Assembly (NCBI GenBank): GCA_013398295.1
Contig: VZSF01008207.1
Coordinates: 744,621 to 808,620 of the forward strand
Direction: 5' to 3'
DNA length: 64,000 bases
Origin: Chionis minor
Taxonomy: Eukaryota; Chordata; Aves; Charadriiformes; Chionididae
Under the pieces are notes generated by a model that was not told where the DNA came from, did no database searches, and saw nothing but the letters and a program-made list of their open reading frames with translations. Positions 41,346 to 54,794 of this stretch are shown here, piece after piece; the stretch's first letter is position 1, and the number at the start of each line of letters is the position of its first letter. A program made the translations under genes and the position numbers.

Positions 41346-44300
41346 GGTATTTGTAGCCCAAGAAAGGAAAGAGAGGCACAAACCACTGAAAATGATTTGA
41401 AATACCCCCCTGTTGCCTGATAAATAAGTTTCATGTACCAGCTGTGGTAGCTGAGAAACAGGGAGAAGAAGTGGCCCTGGGGAATGCAGTCTGCAGACGT
41501 TTTAGGCAGCTTTTGTGAACTACCAGCAAAGTGCTAACTTTTCTCCTTGCCTTTTGCATAACCATGACTAGGCACATTACTATTCATTTTCAGCCACCTG
41601 CTGATAATTTAAATTAAAAATCTAGAGTAAGTGTCTGGTTTTGGGTGTGTGTGCTTATTTGTTTTTAAATGAAAGCAGGTTTTTATTAGAGCAAGAAATG
41701 AATTTGGAGAAAAAAGCAAACAAACAAGAAAAGAAACCAGACAAGCTTTCTCTCCCACTTATTATTCCCTCAGATCTGAAATAAAAGCAGCAAATTTCAA
41801 ACCAACTGCAGGTTGGCAAAACAGTTGCTCTGAGTTTAACTTTATTATTGTTACTGTTCTCTAGCAGTAGAGTAGGTATCTGCCAGCTTGTGAAGTAATG
41901 TACCGGGGAGGTAAAAACAAGGTGCTGTCCTTTACCTGCTGTGAAAGAAGGAAAACAAGGACACAGCCAACCTATGGTGAGCAGGAAACGACCATCCCAG
42001 CAAACTTAGGCAGCAGCGCAACCAGGTACATTTATGCTCCGCACTGACCTGGGAGGGGACTCCTGTCCCTATGAACTTTGTTGGACTTAACAACCTGAAC
42101 AGCAGATGGGTTCAGACTTGTTATTTTCTGTATTGTTATAAAAGCTGCCACCATGTGACTAAAATACTAGAAGGAAACACAGTCATCCCTCGGTTGTGTA
42201 CAGAAACATGAAATTGTCTCGGCACATGAGCTCATGTGGCCAAATTATAGCCAGGTGGTTTATACCAGGCAGTACATAAATAAGCATAAAGAGAGGTAAA
42301 ATATGCCTCTGGGCAAGCAACTCAAGCACCTTGAGTCCCAGCCTCAAAATCAGAGAAAAGAACAGTGCAGCGTCTCCGGGTGCCTTTGTCTGGCTGATGC
42401 TCCCCTGGGAGCTATAATCCAGCGAGGTGGCCTGTCCTCGTGCCAGGACGGGGAAGGCAGTGGGAGCTGTGTGAAAGCATGCTCTCACAGCAGCCAGAGC
42501 AGCTGGCTGGAGAAGGGCCCGTTCCCAAAAAAGGAATTAAGTACTTAAGTAGGACTTAGGTAGGCCTTAGTTGACTAAGTGAAAAACTATTTTGCAGAAA
42601 ATCCCTGCCCAGCTTCTGTTTTGTGCTGGAAGTTCTCAACGGGTGCAGGTGTCTCCATTTTGACCCTCATTTTGCTGGGTGCCCAACAGCTCTGTGTTTG
42701 AACATGCCATAAAGCACCCTGTAAGACACCAAATGGATTAGTTTATCTTGTGTCTAAATTGGAAGAGCCAGAAATGAGGCATTCCTTAGCTTGTCTTTAA
42801 CCTTCTCCCAGTGTACCCCCCTTCTCTACTTCTCCACCTCCCCCCTGCATAGCAAGGCTCCCCATACTGTGTGGCTGCTGCCACTTGTGTTCCCAAATCT
42901 GCCCATTGAGGGGGCGGAGGTGAGACCCTTCCCCGTCTCTGAGGCAATTTGTTCGCACATTTCCACCCTTGCAGGGGAGTTCACTGATAAGGAACTGGGA
43001 AGAAGAGGAGGGGAGACTCTGCATTTCCTAATGAAGCTGCATCACTGTATGGATGAGGATTTATAAGGCCAGAAAGCAAGAAGGCATCAACATTACTCTA
43101 TGGCCAAGCCGTTAGGGTGCTCAGCTGGCCATGCAGGTGCGAGCTTCAGTCCCTGCACCAAGAATCTCTTATGGGTTTACACTCTGGCTTCCTGAAGGAA
43201 AAGACACCAAAACTATTTTAACATGGATGCAGAAACATGCCAAAACATATTTTCTTGGTTTTGATTTTGGAAATGGCTATTTTGTTTTGACTGACACATT
43301 AAGTAAACAAATGAATAAAAAGTATGTTCACTTGTGACCAGTCATGGGGAAAACCTCAGACCGAAGGGTGGAAGCCTTGCAAAAATTTGAAACCATTGAA
43401 AACAGTCATATAAAGGAGAGGTCAGGAATAGATGCTGTGAACCTATGGTAAGGTACTTGCAGAACATAAACAAGTGTGCAGTTTTGTGAGAAACAACTCT
43501 GCTGCCACAGCAACATATTTCTCTGGTGGCGTTGCAAGCACCACTAGTTTGGATCTTTTGATTCACAGGGAGTGGGAAAGGGAAGGATAGGATATAGGAT
43601 AGCAAGCAAGATGGGAGGGAAACAGGGTAATGAGAGATACCCTTGTGGAAAAGAGAGATATCTCAGGGAGAAAGAAGGACAGAATGTAGCTGCTGAAAAC
43701 TCCCAAAGGCATCCTAGAGAAGAAGAGGGAAGAAATAATGGCAGTGACTGCAAAACAGGGTAACAATAGGCATTAAGCTCTCTGAAGGTCTAGTTCTGGC
43801 CTTTGTATTGACTGCTGACATCCACTGGGACAGCACATCACTCCCGTCCTCCCTTAGCTCAGTTCCTTCTTTGTGGTGTTCCAGAGATATTTGCCTGTGC
43901 CAGAGGCAGACTGTGAGGGGTCACTAATGTTCCTACATCAGGTTGAAGATGTAAATGAAAGTGGAAGTACAGAATATAAACTTGATAAGCATAATGCAAC
44001 AAAAATGTCCCTTTCAGCCTTGCAGAGTAGTTCTGGCACCCAGCTACCCAGAAACAGTAAGGACAGGCTCTCGAGAGTCTGTTTAGACTTGCCCATGTAG
44101 AAAGAGCCAGGTAAGGTTTGCACAGCCAGACAAGGAAAGGGTTAGTGGGTGAGAAAACCATCACATCAGAGGCAGGTTTTAAATGCTTAACTGTGCTAAT
44201 GAAGTGCTTGAAACTGAAAAGAGTTTGAAGCAACAATATGCCAGCAAGGGAGACATTCAAAGATATTGAATGTTGCACTGATGAAGAAAAGTCATTTGTA

Positions 44301-47123
44301 AAAATAAAAGAGCAGAACAGGTTTCTGGGGAACCTTTCTCTCTTTTCCAGCAGCATCGTATAAACCACACTACCAAACACAAAAGGGAGTTTCAGAAACT
44401 GATTAGTTTACTTACTTCTTCCTGAAGGAAGACTTTGGTGCACGTGAAAGTTCCCAGACTGAAGGCTCTGCATGGCCAAGTCCCCTGTTCATCCACAGAC
44501 CCCAGGGCAGAGGCTGCCAGGCAGGTTTTTGGAAGGGCAGTCAGCTCACTTGCAGTGTGTTAGCTGTTCAGATGCTAGCAGTATGTGCTTTTTCTCCACT
44601 TGGAGGCCTGATCCAGAGACTTGTGAAATCACTGGGAGCTTCTCCATTAACCTCCATAAGCTTTGAGCCTTCTCTCTGCCTGCTTGCTTGTTTTCCTATT
44701 TGCTTGCATCAGTGTAGTTTCCAAAGCTCATCTGTGTAAACCAATAGCTACTGCAAAGCCTTACATCCTGCCCTTGGAAAGAACAAGATTCCTGTACAAA
44801 TCTCTCTCAGAAACAATGCACCATGATACTTCTCCAGCTTTAATTTGTCTTTCGTGGCCAGATGTCAGGCAGACAGCCTGGGAGAGACAAAGATGGATTT
44901 GGGTTTTCACTTTCTTCATACTGGGCTGTAAATGGTTGTCCTGGCCCTGCCTGGAGTGACGAAAAACACGCTGCTAGCTCCCACACCATGCTGCTCGCCC
45001 CCACCTCTGGCACAGTCGGTTCTGCAGCCCCTGGGCTCTACCCTGCCTGCTGGCTTGGCTGTGCCTCTGCTGTCACCCGTGCCTGGGTGCCCGAGCCCCG
45101 GGAGAGTCACCCTTCACAGGGCTGCCCTGCAGTGGTGGGTGGCTCTACAGAAGGATGGGGAGCTGAAGGCACAGGTTTGGGGGCTGATTTTGACTTCAGC
45201 ATCTTTCCCAATATGACTGACTGCCAGCCTGCCTATCACCACTCTCAACACTGATCACACTGCAGGACTCTTTTATGAAGTCCAGGGGAGCAGTGTCCAG
45301 CTGTATGACTGCATGCTGCAAGCATCCTTTTGCAACCACTGCTTCCCTCCCTCTACCTCTCCTCTCTCCTTTTGTATTCCGTAACTCATCTACAGAGGAG
45401 GATTTTGCTGGTTGACAATTGCGCAGCATAACCTGGTGCACAGCCCAAAAGGAGGAGAGCGTTCATGCTAGACAGAGCACTGAGAATTCAGGAGGGACTT
45501 TTACAACCTACTGAACCACACCGGACCTAGGAAAGATCTAAAGATTACGTAGTTCTTGTCAATGTTTTCTTTCCTCACCTCGGCCTTTTTTTTAATGCCA
45601 AGCCTGCTAATGGTTTATGCTGGTTGAAAATACAGTTCAAGCTTTGCCCCTGTATCAGAGTGGCAGTGAAGCGTGCATGAGGGTTTGCTCAAGTGGCAAA
45701 GCATATCTGATTTGAGAAAAAGCAAACAACTGAGGCCATTCGAACAAGCCATGCTCCTGCACACTTTTAATCAGTTGTGTCTGCCAAAAGAGATCTTGCA
45801 CAAGCAAATCTGGCTTCATGCAACAGGAACATTTTTGCGCGTATGCAAGCTGGCTTCAACTTCTTGATAATGTGGTCTCTGGAAGCAGTGTTAATGTGCT
45901 TGTTATATCCCTGGCTGCTGGAATTACCTTAATATCAAGGTATTCATGGTTGGTGGTTTGGTATGTAGCTCTATGTTTTATTGACTTTGTCTGCGCTAAA
46001 CTTCCTCACTGGCATGTGCTCTAATGGGGAGTCTCCTTTGGTTGTTCCAAAGGGCTGGTGAGGAAAGGAGGTAATTCATCGGACATTAGACTGCTAGACA
46101 AATCTGAGACGATTTCATTTTCTTCCCTCTTTAAGTATCTGTTTCCTTCAGTTCACTTTTAGTTGCAGCTACACTTTGAGTAGGTTTTTTTAAAGTAATA
46201 AAAAATACTTTATCAGTGTAAAATCAGTTAGCTAATGGACAGTAGATGTTCTTTTAATTTAAAAATGTAAACTGCTGTTATTATTCAGGCTTGTTTGCTT
46301 ATATTAACTTACTGTGGTAGACATGCTTTCTGATTTAGAGGGAAAGGAGTAGAAACCAAACAAACCTGTATGTGTCAACTGAGATGCTGGGGATGATTGT
46401 CAGGACATAGACTATCCGAGGTGCCTGTATAAGGTATAAGATGGGAAACGGTAATGCAGGTGTTATAACATGGGTTTTATACCTATGGACACCCACGAAT
46501 CATTTATTGTGGCATATTGTACTGGCTCCTTCACCCAGGAAGCAGTGGGGGAGTGGAGGGCAGGGGAGAACCGTCCTCTGAAGCCTGGTTTTGTTCCGCT
46601 GTTGGTTTCATCAGAGGTTCTTCCCCCCAGTGACTGCTGCTGGCTGCTGCCATTGATGAGGGAGGGAAGCAGAGGCAGGGCTGCTCTGAGACAGTGTGAC
46701 AGATCCTCTCTTCTCGCATCAGTATTTTTGCAGGGAAAGGAAACCAAAACGAATTTCCCTGAAGAGGAAAAGAGCACTAGAGGAATTCAGGATCACACGG
46801 GAAACAGTGATGTAAGAGAAAAAAATAGGAAGCAAATCAACACAAAAAATACCCTGCCACCAAAAAAAGCACCAGAAATTGGCGGGGATCCATTTCAGGA
46901 AATCACTGTAAAGCTGAGTAACGTTGTCACATACAGAAATACAACTCAAGGGAGGACACAAAGGATGACAGGGGAGCTCTGATACAGCTTCTTTCTTCTA
47001 TGGCAGACTCCAAAACTAACAGCTCTGCCATGCTGACCTCACATGTGGAGATCAACTTTACACATGGGGACAGTAGGGAGACACGGTGAGAAACAGCTTT
47101 GGTTGTGAGTTGAAACACAGTCT
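41346..47123. repeat. First copy of 5778-bp duplicated segment
   Basis: The whole segment recurs at an offset of 5779 bases (47125-52902). Every stretch I compared is identical, and all open frames repeat with the same sequence. It holds non-coding DNA with a tRNA-derived SINE head at about 43098-43160, a GC-rich patch near 44930-45125 and a possible 78-bp exon at 46734-46811. The longest frames (173 codons on minus at 43859-44380, 170 codons on plus at 46470-46982) have no recognisable domain. The N at 47124 points to an unmerged contig overlap. Confidence 0.95.
43098..43160 (+). repeat. tRNA-derived SINE head, degenerate
   Basis: TGGCCAAGCCG at 43101-43111 matches a pol III A box. GCTTCAGTCCC at about 43143-43153 resembles the B box (GGTTCAAGTCCC), with about 31 bases between them, the normal tRNA-like spacing. 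The intervening GTTAGGGTGCTCAGCTGG is typical of ancient amniote tRNA-SINE heads. No clear SINE body follows, so this is a fragment. It appears again at 48877-48939 in the duplicated copy. Confidence 0.45.
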
Positions 47124-47124
47124 N
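47124..47124. other. Single-N assembly gap
   Basis: A lone N sits exactly at the junction of the two 5778-bp copies, the same arrangement as at 6479. Confidence 0.95.
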
Positions 47125-50100
47125 GGTATTTGTAGCCCAAGAAAGGAAAGAGAGGCACAAACCACTGAAAATGATTTGAAATACCCCCCTGTTGCCTGAT
47201 AAATAAGTTTCATGTACCAGCTGTGGTAGCTGAGAAACAGGGAGAAGAAGTGGCCCTGGGGAATGCAGTCTGCAGACGTTTTAGGCAGCTTTTGTGAACT
47301 ACCAGCAAAGTGCTAACTTTTCTCCTTGCCTTTTGCATAACCATGACTAGGCACATTACTATTCATTTTCAGCCACCTGCTGATAATTTAAATTAAAAAT
47401 CTAGAGTAAGTGTCTGGTTTTGGGTGTGTGTGCTTATTTGTTTTTAAATGAAAGCAGGTTTTTATTAGAGCAAGAAATGAATTTGGAGAAAAAAGCAAAC
47501 AAACAAGAAAAGAAACCAGACAAGCTTTCTCTCCCACTTATTATTCCCTCAGATCTGAAATAAAAGCAGCAAATTTCAAACCAACTGCAGGTTGGCAAAA
47601 CAGTTGCTCTGAGTTTAACTTTATTATTGTTACTGTTCTCTAGCAGTAGAGTAGGTATCTGCCAGCTTGTGAAGTAATGTACCGGGGAGGTAAAAACAAG
47701 GTGCTGTCCTTTACCTGCTGTGAAAGAAGGAAAACAAGGACACAGCCAACCTATGGTGAGCAGGAAACGACCATCCCAGCAAACTTAGGCAGCAGCGCAA
47801 CCAGGTACATTTATGCTCCGCACTGACCTGGGAGGGGACTCCTGTCCCTATGAACTTTGTTGGACTTAACAACCTGAACAGCAGATGGGTTCAGACTTGT
47901 TATTTTCTGTATTGTTATAAAAGCTGCCACCATGTGACTAAAATACTAGAAGGAAACACAGTCATCCCTCGGTTGTGTACAGAAACATGAAATTGTCTCG
48001 GCACATGAGCTCATGTGGCCAAATTATAGCCAGGTGGTTTATACCAGGCAGTACATAAATAAGCATAAAGAGAGGTAAAATATGCCTCTGGGCAAGCAAC
48101 TCAAGCACCTTGAGTCCCAGCCTCAAAATCAGAGAAAAGAACAGTGCAGCGTCTCCGGGTGCCTTTGTCTGGCTGATGCTCCCCTGGGAGCTATAATCCA
48201 GCGAGGTGGCCTGTCCTCGTGCCAGGACGGGGAAGGCAGTGGGAGCTGTGTGAAAGCATGCTCTCACAGCAGCCAGAGCAGCTGGCTGGAGAAGGGCCCG
48301 TTCCCAAAAAAGGAATTAAGTACTTAAGTAGGACTTAGGTAGGCCTTAGTTGACTAAGTGAAAAACTATTTTGCAGAAAATCCCTGCCCAGCTTCTGTTT
48401 TGTGCTGGAAGTTCTCAACGGGTGCAGGTGTCTCCATTTTGACCCTCATTTTGCTGGGTGCCCAACAGCTCTGTGTTTGAACATGCCATAAAGCACCCTG
48501 TAAGACACCAAATGGATTAGTTTATCTTGTGTCTAAATTGGAAGAGCCAGAAATGAGGCATTCCTTAGCTTGTCTTTAACCTTCTCCCAGTGTACCCCCC
48601 TTCTCTACTTCTCCACCTCCCCCCTGCATAGCAAGGCTCCCCATACTGTGTGGCTGCTGCCACTTGTGTTCCCAAATCTGCCCATTGAGGGGGCGGAGGT
48701 GAGACCCTTCCCCGTCTCTGAGGCAATTTGTTCGCACATTTCCACCCTTGCAGGGGAGTTCACTGATAAGGAACTGGGAAGAAGAGGAGGGGAGACTCTG
48801 CATTTCCTAATGAAGCTGCATCACTGTATGGATGAGGATTTATAAGGCCAGAAAGCAAGAAGGCATCAACATTACTCTATGGCCAAGCCGTTAGGGTGCT
48901 CAGCTGGCCATGCAGGTGCGAGCTTCAGTCCCTGCACCAAGAATCTCTTATGGGTTTACACTCTGGCTTCCTGAAGGAAAAGACACCAAAACTATTTTAA
49001 CATGGATGCAGAAACATGCCAAAACATATTTTCTTGGTTTTGATTTTGGAAATGGCTATTTTGTTTTGACTGACACATTAAGTAAACAAATGAATAAAAA
49101 GTATGTTCACTTGTGACCAGTCATGGGGAAAACCTCAGACCGAAGGGTGGAAGCCTTGCAAAAATTTGAAACCATTGAAAACAGTCATATAAAGGAGAGG
49201 TCAGGAATAGATGCTGTGAACCTATGGTAAGGTACTTGCAGAACATAAACAAGTGTGCAGTTTTGTGAGAAACAACTCTGCTGCCACAGCAACATATTTC
49301 TCTGGTGGCGTTGCAAGCACCACTAGTTTGGATCTTTTGATTCACAGGGAGTGGGAAAGGGAAGGATAGGATATAGGATAGCAAGCAAGATGGGAGGGAA
49401 ACAGGGTAATGAGAGATACCCTTGTGGAAAAGAGAGATATCTCAGGGAGAAAGAAGGACAGAATGTAGCTGCTGAAAACTCCCAAAGGCATCCTAGAGAA
49501 GAAGAGGGAAGAAATAATGGCAGTGACTGCAAAACAGGGTAACAATAGGCATTAAGCTCTCTGAAGGTCTAGTTCTGGCCTTTGTATTGACTGCTGACAT
49601 CCACTGGGACAGCACATCACTCCCGTCCTCCCTTAGCTCAGTTCCTTCTTTGTGGTGTTCCAGAGATATTTGCCTGTGCCAGAGGCAGACTGTGAGGGGT
49701 CACTAATGTTCCTACATCAGGTTGAAGATGTAAATGAAAGTGGAAGTACAGAATATAAACTTGATAAGCATAATGCAACAAAAATGTCCCTTTCAGCCTT
49801 GCAGAGTAGTTCTGGCACCCAGCTACCCAGAAACAGTAAGGACAGGCTCTCGAGAGTCTGTTTAGACTTGCCCATGTAGAAAGAGCCAGGTAAGGTTTGC
49901 ACAGCCAGACAAGGAAAGGGTTAGTGGGTGAGAAAACCATCACATCAGAGGCAGGTTTTAAATGCTTAACTGTGCTAATGAAGTGCTTGAAACTGAAAAG
50001 AGTTTGAAGCAACAATATGCCAGCAAGGGAGACATTCAAAGATATTGAATGTTGCACTGATGAAGAAAAGTCATTTGTAAAAATAAAAGAGCAGAACAGG

Positions 50101-52902
50101 TTTCTGGGGAACCTTTCTCTCTTTTCCAGCAGCATCGTATAAACCACACTACCAAACACAAAAGGGAGTTTCAGAAACTGATTAGTTTACTTACTTCTTC
50201 CTGAAGGAAGACTTTGGTGCACGTGAAAGTTCCCAGACTGAAGGCTCTGCATGGCCAAGTCCCCTGTTCATCCACAGACCCCAGGGCAGAGGCTGCCAGG
50301 CAGGTTTTTGGAAGGGCAGTCAGCTCACTTGCAGTGTGTTAGCTGTTCAGATGCTAGCAGTATGTGCTTTTTCTCCACTTGGAGGCCTGATCCAGAGACT
50401 TGTGAAATCACTGGGAGCTTCTCCATTAACCTCCATAAGCTTTGAGCCTTCTCTCTGCCTGCTTGCTTGTTTTCCTATTTGCTTGCATCAGTGTAGTTTC
50501 CAAAGCTCATCTGTGTAAACCAATAGCTACTGCAAAGCCTTACATCCTGCCCTTGGAAAGAACAAGATTCCTGTACAAATCTCTCTCAGAAACAATGCAC
50601 CATGATACTTCTCCAGCTTTAATTTGTCTTTCGTGGCCAGATGTCAGGCAGACAGCCTGGGAGAGACAAAGATGGATTTGGGTTTTCACTTTCTTCATAC
50701 TGGGCTGTAAATGGTTGTCCTGGCCCTGCCTGGAGTGACGAAAAACACGCTGCTAGCTCCCACACCATGCTGCTCGCCCCCACCTCTGGCACAGTCGGTT
50801 CTGCAGCCCCTGGGCTCTACCCTGCCTGCTGGCTTGGCTGTGCCTCTGCTGTCACCCGTGCCTGGGTGCCCGAGCCCCGGGAGAGTCACCCTTCACAGGG
50901 CTGCCCTGCAGTGGTGGGTGGCTCTACAGAAGGATGGGGAGCTGAAGGCACAGGTTTGGGGGCTGATTTTGACTTCAGCATCTTTCCCAATATGACTGAC
51001 TGCCAGCCTGCCTATCACCACTCTCAACACTGATCACACTGCAGGACTCTTTTATGAAGTCCAGGGGAGCAGTGTCCAGCTGTATGACTGCATGCTGCAA
51101 GCATCCTTTTGCAACCACTGCTTCCCTCCCTCTACCTCTCCTCTCTCCTTTTGTATTCCGTAACTCATCTACAGAGGAGGATTTTGCTGGTTGACAATTG
51201 CGCAGCATAACCTGGTGCACAGCCCAAAAGGAGGAGAGCGTTCATGCTAGACAGAGCACTGAGAATTCAGGAGGGACTTTTACAACCTACTGAACCACAC
51301 CGGACCTAGGAAAGATCTAAAGATTACGTAGTTCTTGTCAATGTTTTCTTTCCTCACCTCGGCCTTTTTTTTAATGCCAAGCCTGCTAATGGTTTATGCT
51401 GGTTGAAAATACAGTTCAAGCTTTGCCCCTGTATCAGAGTGGCAGTGAAGCGTGCATGAGGGTTTGCTCAAGTGGCAAAGCATATCTGATTTGAGAAAAA
51501 GCAAACAACTGAGGCCATTCGAACAAGCCATGCTCCTGCACACTTTTAATCAGTTGTGTCTGCCAAAAGAGATCTTGCACAAGCAAATCTGGCTTCATGC
51601 AACAGGAACATTTTTGCGCGTATGCAAGCTGGCTTCAACTTCTTGATAATGTGGTCTCTGGAAGCAGTGTTAATGTGCTTGTTATATCCCTGGCTGCTGG
51701 AATTACCTTAATATCAAGGTATTCATGGTTGGTGGTTTGGTATGTAGCTCTATGTTTTATTGACTTTGTCTGCGCTAAACTTCCTCACTGGCATGTGCTC
51801 TAATGGGGAGTCTCCTTTGGTTGTTCCAAAGGGCTGGTGAGGAAAGGAGGTAATTCATCGGACATTAGACTGCTAGACAAATCTGAGACGATTTCATTTT
51901 CTTCCCTCTTTAAGTATCTGTTTCCTTCAGTTCACTTTTAGTTGCAGCTACACTTTGAGTAGGTTTTTTTAAAGTAATAAAAAATACTTTATCAGTGTAA
52001 AATCAGTTAGCTAATGGACAGTAGATGTTCTTTTAATTTAAAAATGTAAACTGCTGTTATTATTCAGGCTTGTTTGCTTATATTAACTTACTGTGGTAGA
52101 CATGCTTTCTGATTTAGAGGGAAAGGAGTAGAAACCAAACAAACCTGTATGTGTCAACTGAGATGCTGGGGATGATTGTCAGGACATAGACTATCCGAGG
52201 TGCCTGTATAAGGTATAAGATGGGAAACGGTAATGCAGGTGTTATAACATGGGTTTTATACCTATGGACACCCACGAATCATTTATTGTGGCATATTGTA
52301 CTGGCTCCTTCACCCAGGAAGCAGTGGGGGAGTGGAGGGCAGGGGAGAACCGTCCTCTGAAGCCTGGTTTTGTTCCGCTGTTGGTTTCATCAGAGGTTCT
52401 TCCCCCCAGTGACTGCTGCTGGCTGCTGCCATTGATGAGGGAGGGAAGCAGAGGCAGGGCTGCTCTGAGACAGTGTGACAGATCCTCTCTTCTCGCATCA
52501 GTATTTTTGCAGGGAAAGGAAACCAAAACGAATTTCCCTGAAGAGGAAAAGAGCACTAGAGGAATTCAGGATCACACGGGAAACAGTGATGTAAGAGAAA
52601 AAAATAGGAAGCAAATCAACACAAAAAATACCCTGCCACCAAAAAAAGCACCAGAAATTGGCGGGGATCCATTTCAGGAAATCACTGTAAAGCTGAGTAA
52701 CGTTGTCACATACAGAAATACAACTCAAGGGAGGACACAAAGGATGACAGGGGAGCTCTGATACAGCTTCTTTCTTCTATGGCAGACTCCAAAACTAACA
52801 GCTCTGCCATGCTGACCTCACATGTGGAGATCAACTTTACACATGGGGACAGTAGGGAGACACGGTGAGAAACAGCTTTGGTTGTGAGTTGAAACACAGT
52901 CT
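47125..52902. repeat. Second copy of 5778-bp duplicated segment
   Basis: Repeats 41346-47123 base for base as far as I compared. It ends at TCT (52900-52902), after which unique sequence GGAGCATGAC begins. Probably the same genomic DNA represented twice. Coordinates of anything mapped upstream of KCNJ15 are inflated accordingly. Confidence 0.95.
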
Positions 52903-54794
52903 GGAGCATGACAGACATCACCTAGGGCTCCAGCAAAGCTTTACTTATCAGGTTAAGCCCCAAATGACAATTTTTGCTGTTGTCTGCCTGTTGGCATAGC
53001 TCAGGGAAGACATTGTGCCTTGCAACTACCTTCCTACCTTCCATCTTGTGGGGGGAACTCTTCTGCTACAGAATTTAGGTACACTGGTGGTGTTAGGTGT
53101 CCTTCACCAGGTCTGGAAACGTGGCAGGCTGTAGTGTCAGGGTTTTCTCAGTTGACAGCTCCCAGACAAGGAACAATCTATTTCAGGGCAGAGCAGAGGC
53201 AGGGGCAAGAACTCCTACCAAGCCCTTGTGTGGGTTGAAACTGTGGACCCGTCTGGTGCTGCAGATGCATACGGTGCGGTGTGTGTGTACCAGGTCTGGC
53301 ATGTGAAAGAAGTACCAGAGTCACAGTGCATGTGGAGCTGAGCTGCTCTGCACGGCACGCCCAGTGCACCCCAAACATGCCAGATTTATTACACTGCCAA
53401 CCATTTGTGCAGAACCGGTGTTTCTTGAGCATGGTAGAGCCATGGCGAATGTGGTGTGCTGAGTGTCCACGTGCACCTTGCCTTGGGCCACCCCTGGTCC
53501 TGACCAGGTAGGCCTGCTCGTTGCTGAGCCCATGAACCCTGTCCCTGCCCCACCAGCTCAAGCCCACCAGTTTGAAAGGAGGGAAAGTGGAGCCTTGGCC
53601 ACCTCCATCCTAGTAGCCTCCGAAGTAGGAGGAGGAGCCAGCAGCCCTGGGAAGCTGCTCCCAGGAGCAGATGTCCAGGTAGGCTAAGCAGGGGGACGGG
53701 ATGGGGATGTGTCCCCAGTGCTGGATTGGAAAGACCAGCTGTTTCCTGGCCTAGCAATTTGTGGCAGGGAAATTTGTTCTGACAACGTAATGTTTGTGCC
53801 TGGAAATAATGGCTACGGCAAAGTGTGCTTGAGAGGAAGAGGTGTACTTATTTCAGGACAGATTTTTGCATGTTTTATATCCATGGCTTGTCCAGGGTGA
53901 GGCTCAATGTGGGGAATGGAGTCTTTTCACTAAACAGTATGCATTTTCCTAAAAGGTTTCCCATTAGAGGTTGCACGTATTTACTGCACACTGACAGTAG
54001 TGCTTGATTTTGAGTTTGCCTAAAGAGCAGTTGCATGTATGCTCCTTCCTACCCCTNGGCTTCTAGGCTATGGAAAAGAAGTGTTGATGACTATACCAAA
54101 ATTGGAATGAGCTACAGGTGTTAATGGGAGTTAAGTTTAATTACATTTTCCCAGAAAACCTGCAACAGTGTGATGGGTATAGTCATAAACAAAGATTCTC
54201 CTTAATTGACATAACAGGAAAGGTACTTCAGTGAGCAATTATGCTGATGTCCTGGACTGGCACATGTGTGTACCACAAATATATCTTGTACTTCCTGCAA
54301 AATTCTTTTAAGTAGCTATAAGGAAGACATTCTTTTTTGGTTTTGGGGTTGGTTTTTTTTTTTTTTTTGGTGGTTCACGAAAACGAATCACTTACTTAAG
54401 GCTCTTTTTGAGGAAAACAATGGAACAAAACAATGCTTTTTGTACGACCTGCCAAAGCACAAAGGATGTTTTTTTTCTTTGTTGTTTTTGTCAGCAGGAA
54501 GTTTTGTTGTTGGAAACGACTATAACATGCACTGTCCTTGCTCTACGTAATCACTGTCTAGTCCTGCAAGCCGGGTCTTGTTACTTGTCTCATCAAACTG
54601 GCACAGGCTCCGTTCTGCTTCACTCTTTGGGCTTTGTTCAGTCCTGAGTGTCCGCACACTTACTCTCCATCCGGACTTATGCACAGTAAACAAACTTCAG
54701 GAGTCGGGTGGTCCAATGATTGCTGGGTTCGTGCAGGTCAGGGCCCATGGCTAGAATGCTGACTTTGTGAATTGTCTCCTTTTTTTTTCCTTAG
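52903..54794. other. Non-coding DNA with single N, upstream of KCNJ15 exon
   Basis: A GC-richer region at about 53200-53720 gives overlapping open frames on both strands (up to 129 codons) that look composition-driven, not coding. A lone N lies at 54057; unlike the other two single-N joins, no repeated flank is visible there. A T-run occupies about 54353-54368. The block ends in a strong polypyrimidine splice acceptor (54773-54794, ending CCTTAG), placing it in a KCNJ15 intron if the following exon is real. Confidence 0.5.

Noticed and set aside
43859..44380. 173-codon minus-strand open frame (also 49638-50159)
   Set aside because: Hydrophobic, irregular composition, no known domain, overlaps other frames, and its repetition is only due to the assembly duplication.
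46470..46982. 170-codon plus-strand open frame as a full gene
   Set aside because: No recognisable domain, several overlapping minus-strand frames of similar quality, no promoter or poly(A) logic; only the possible 78-bp exon inside it was kept as a weak finding.
53178..53757. Overlapping 122-129 codon frames near 53.2-53.7 kb
   Set aside because: Open on several frames and both strands at once because of raised GC and few stops; no domain or conserved motif seen.
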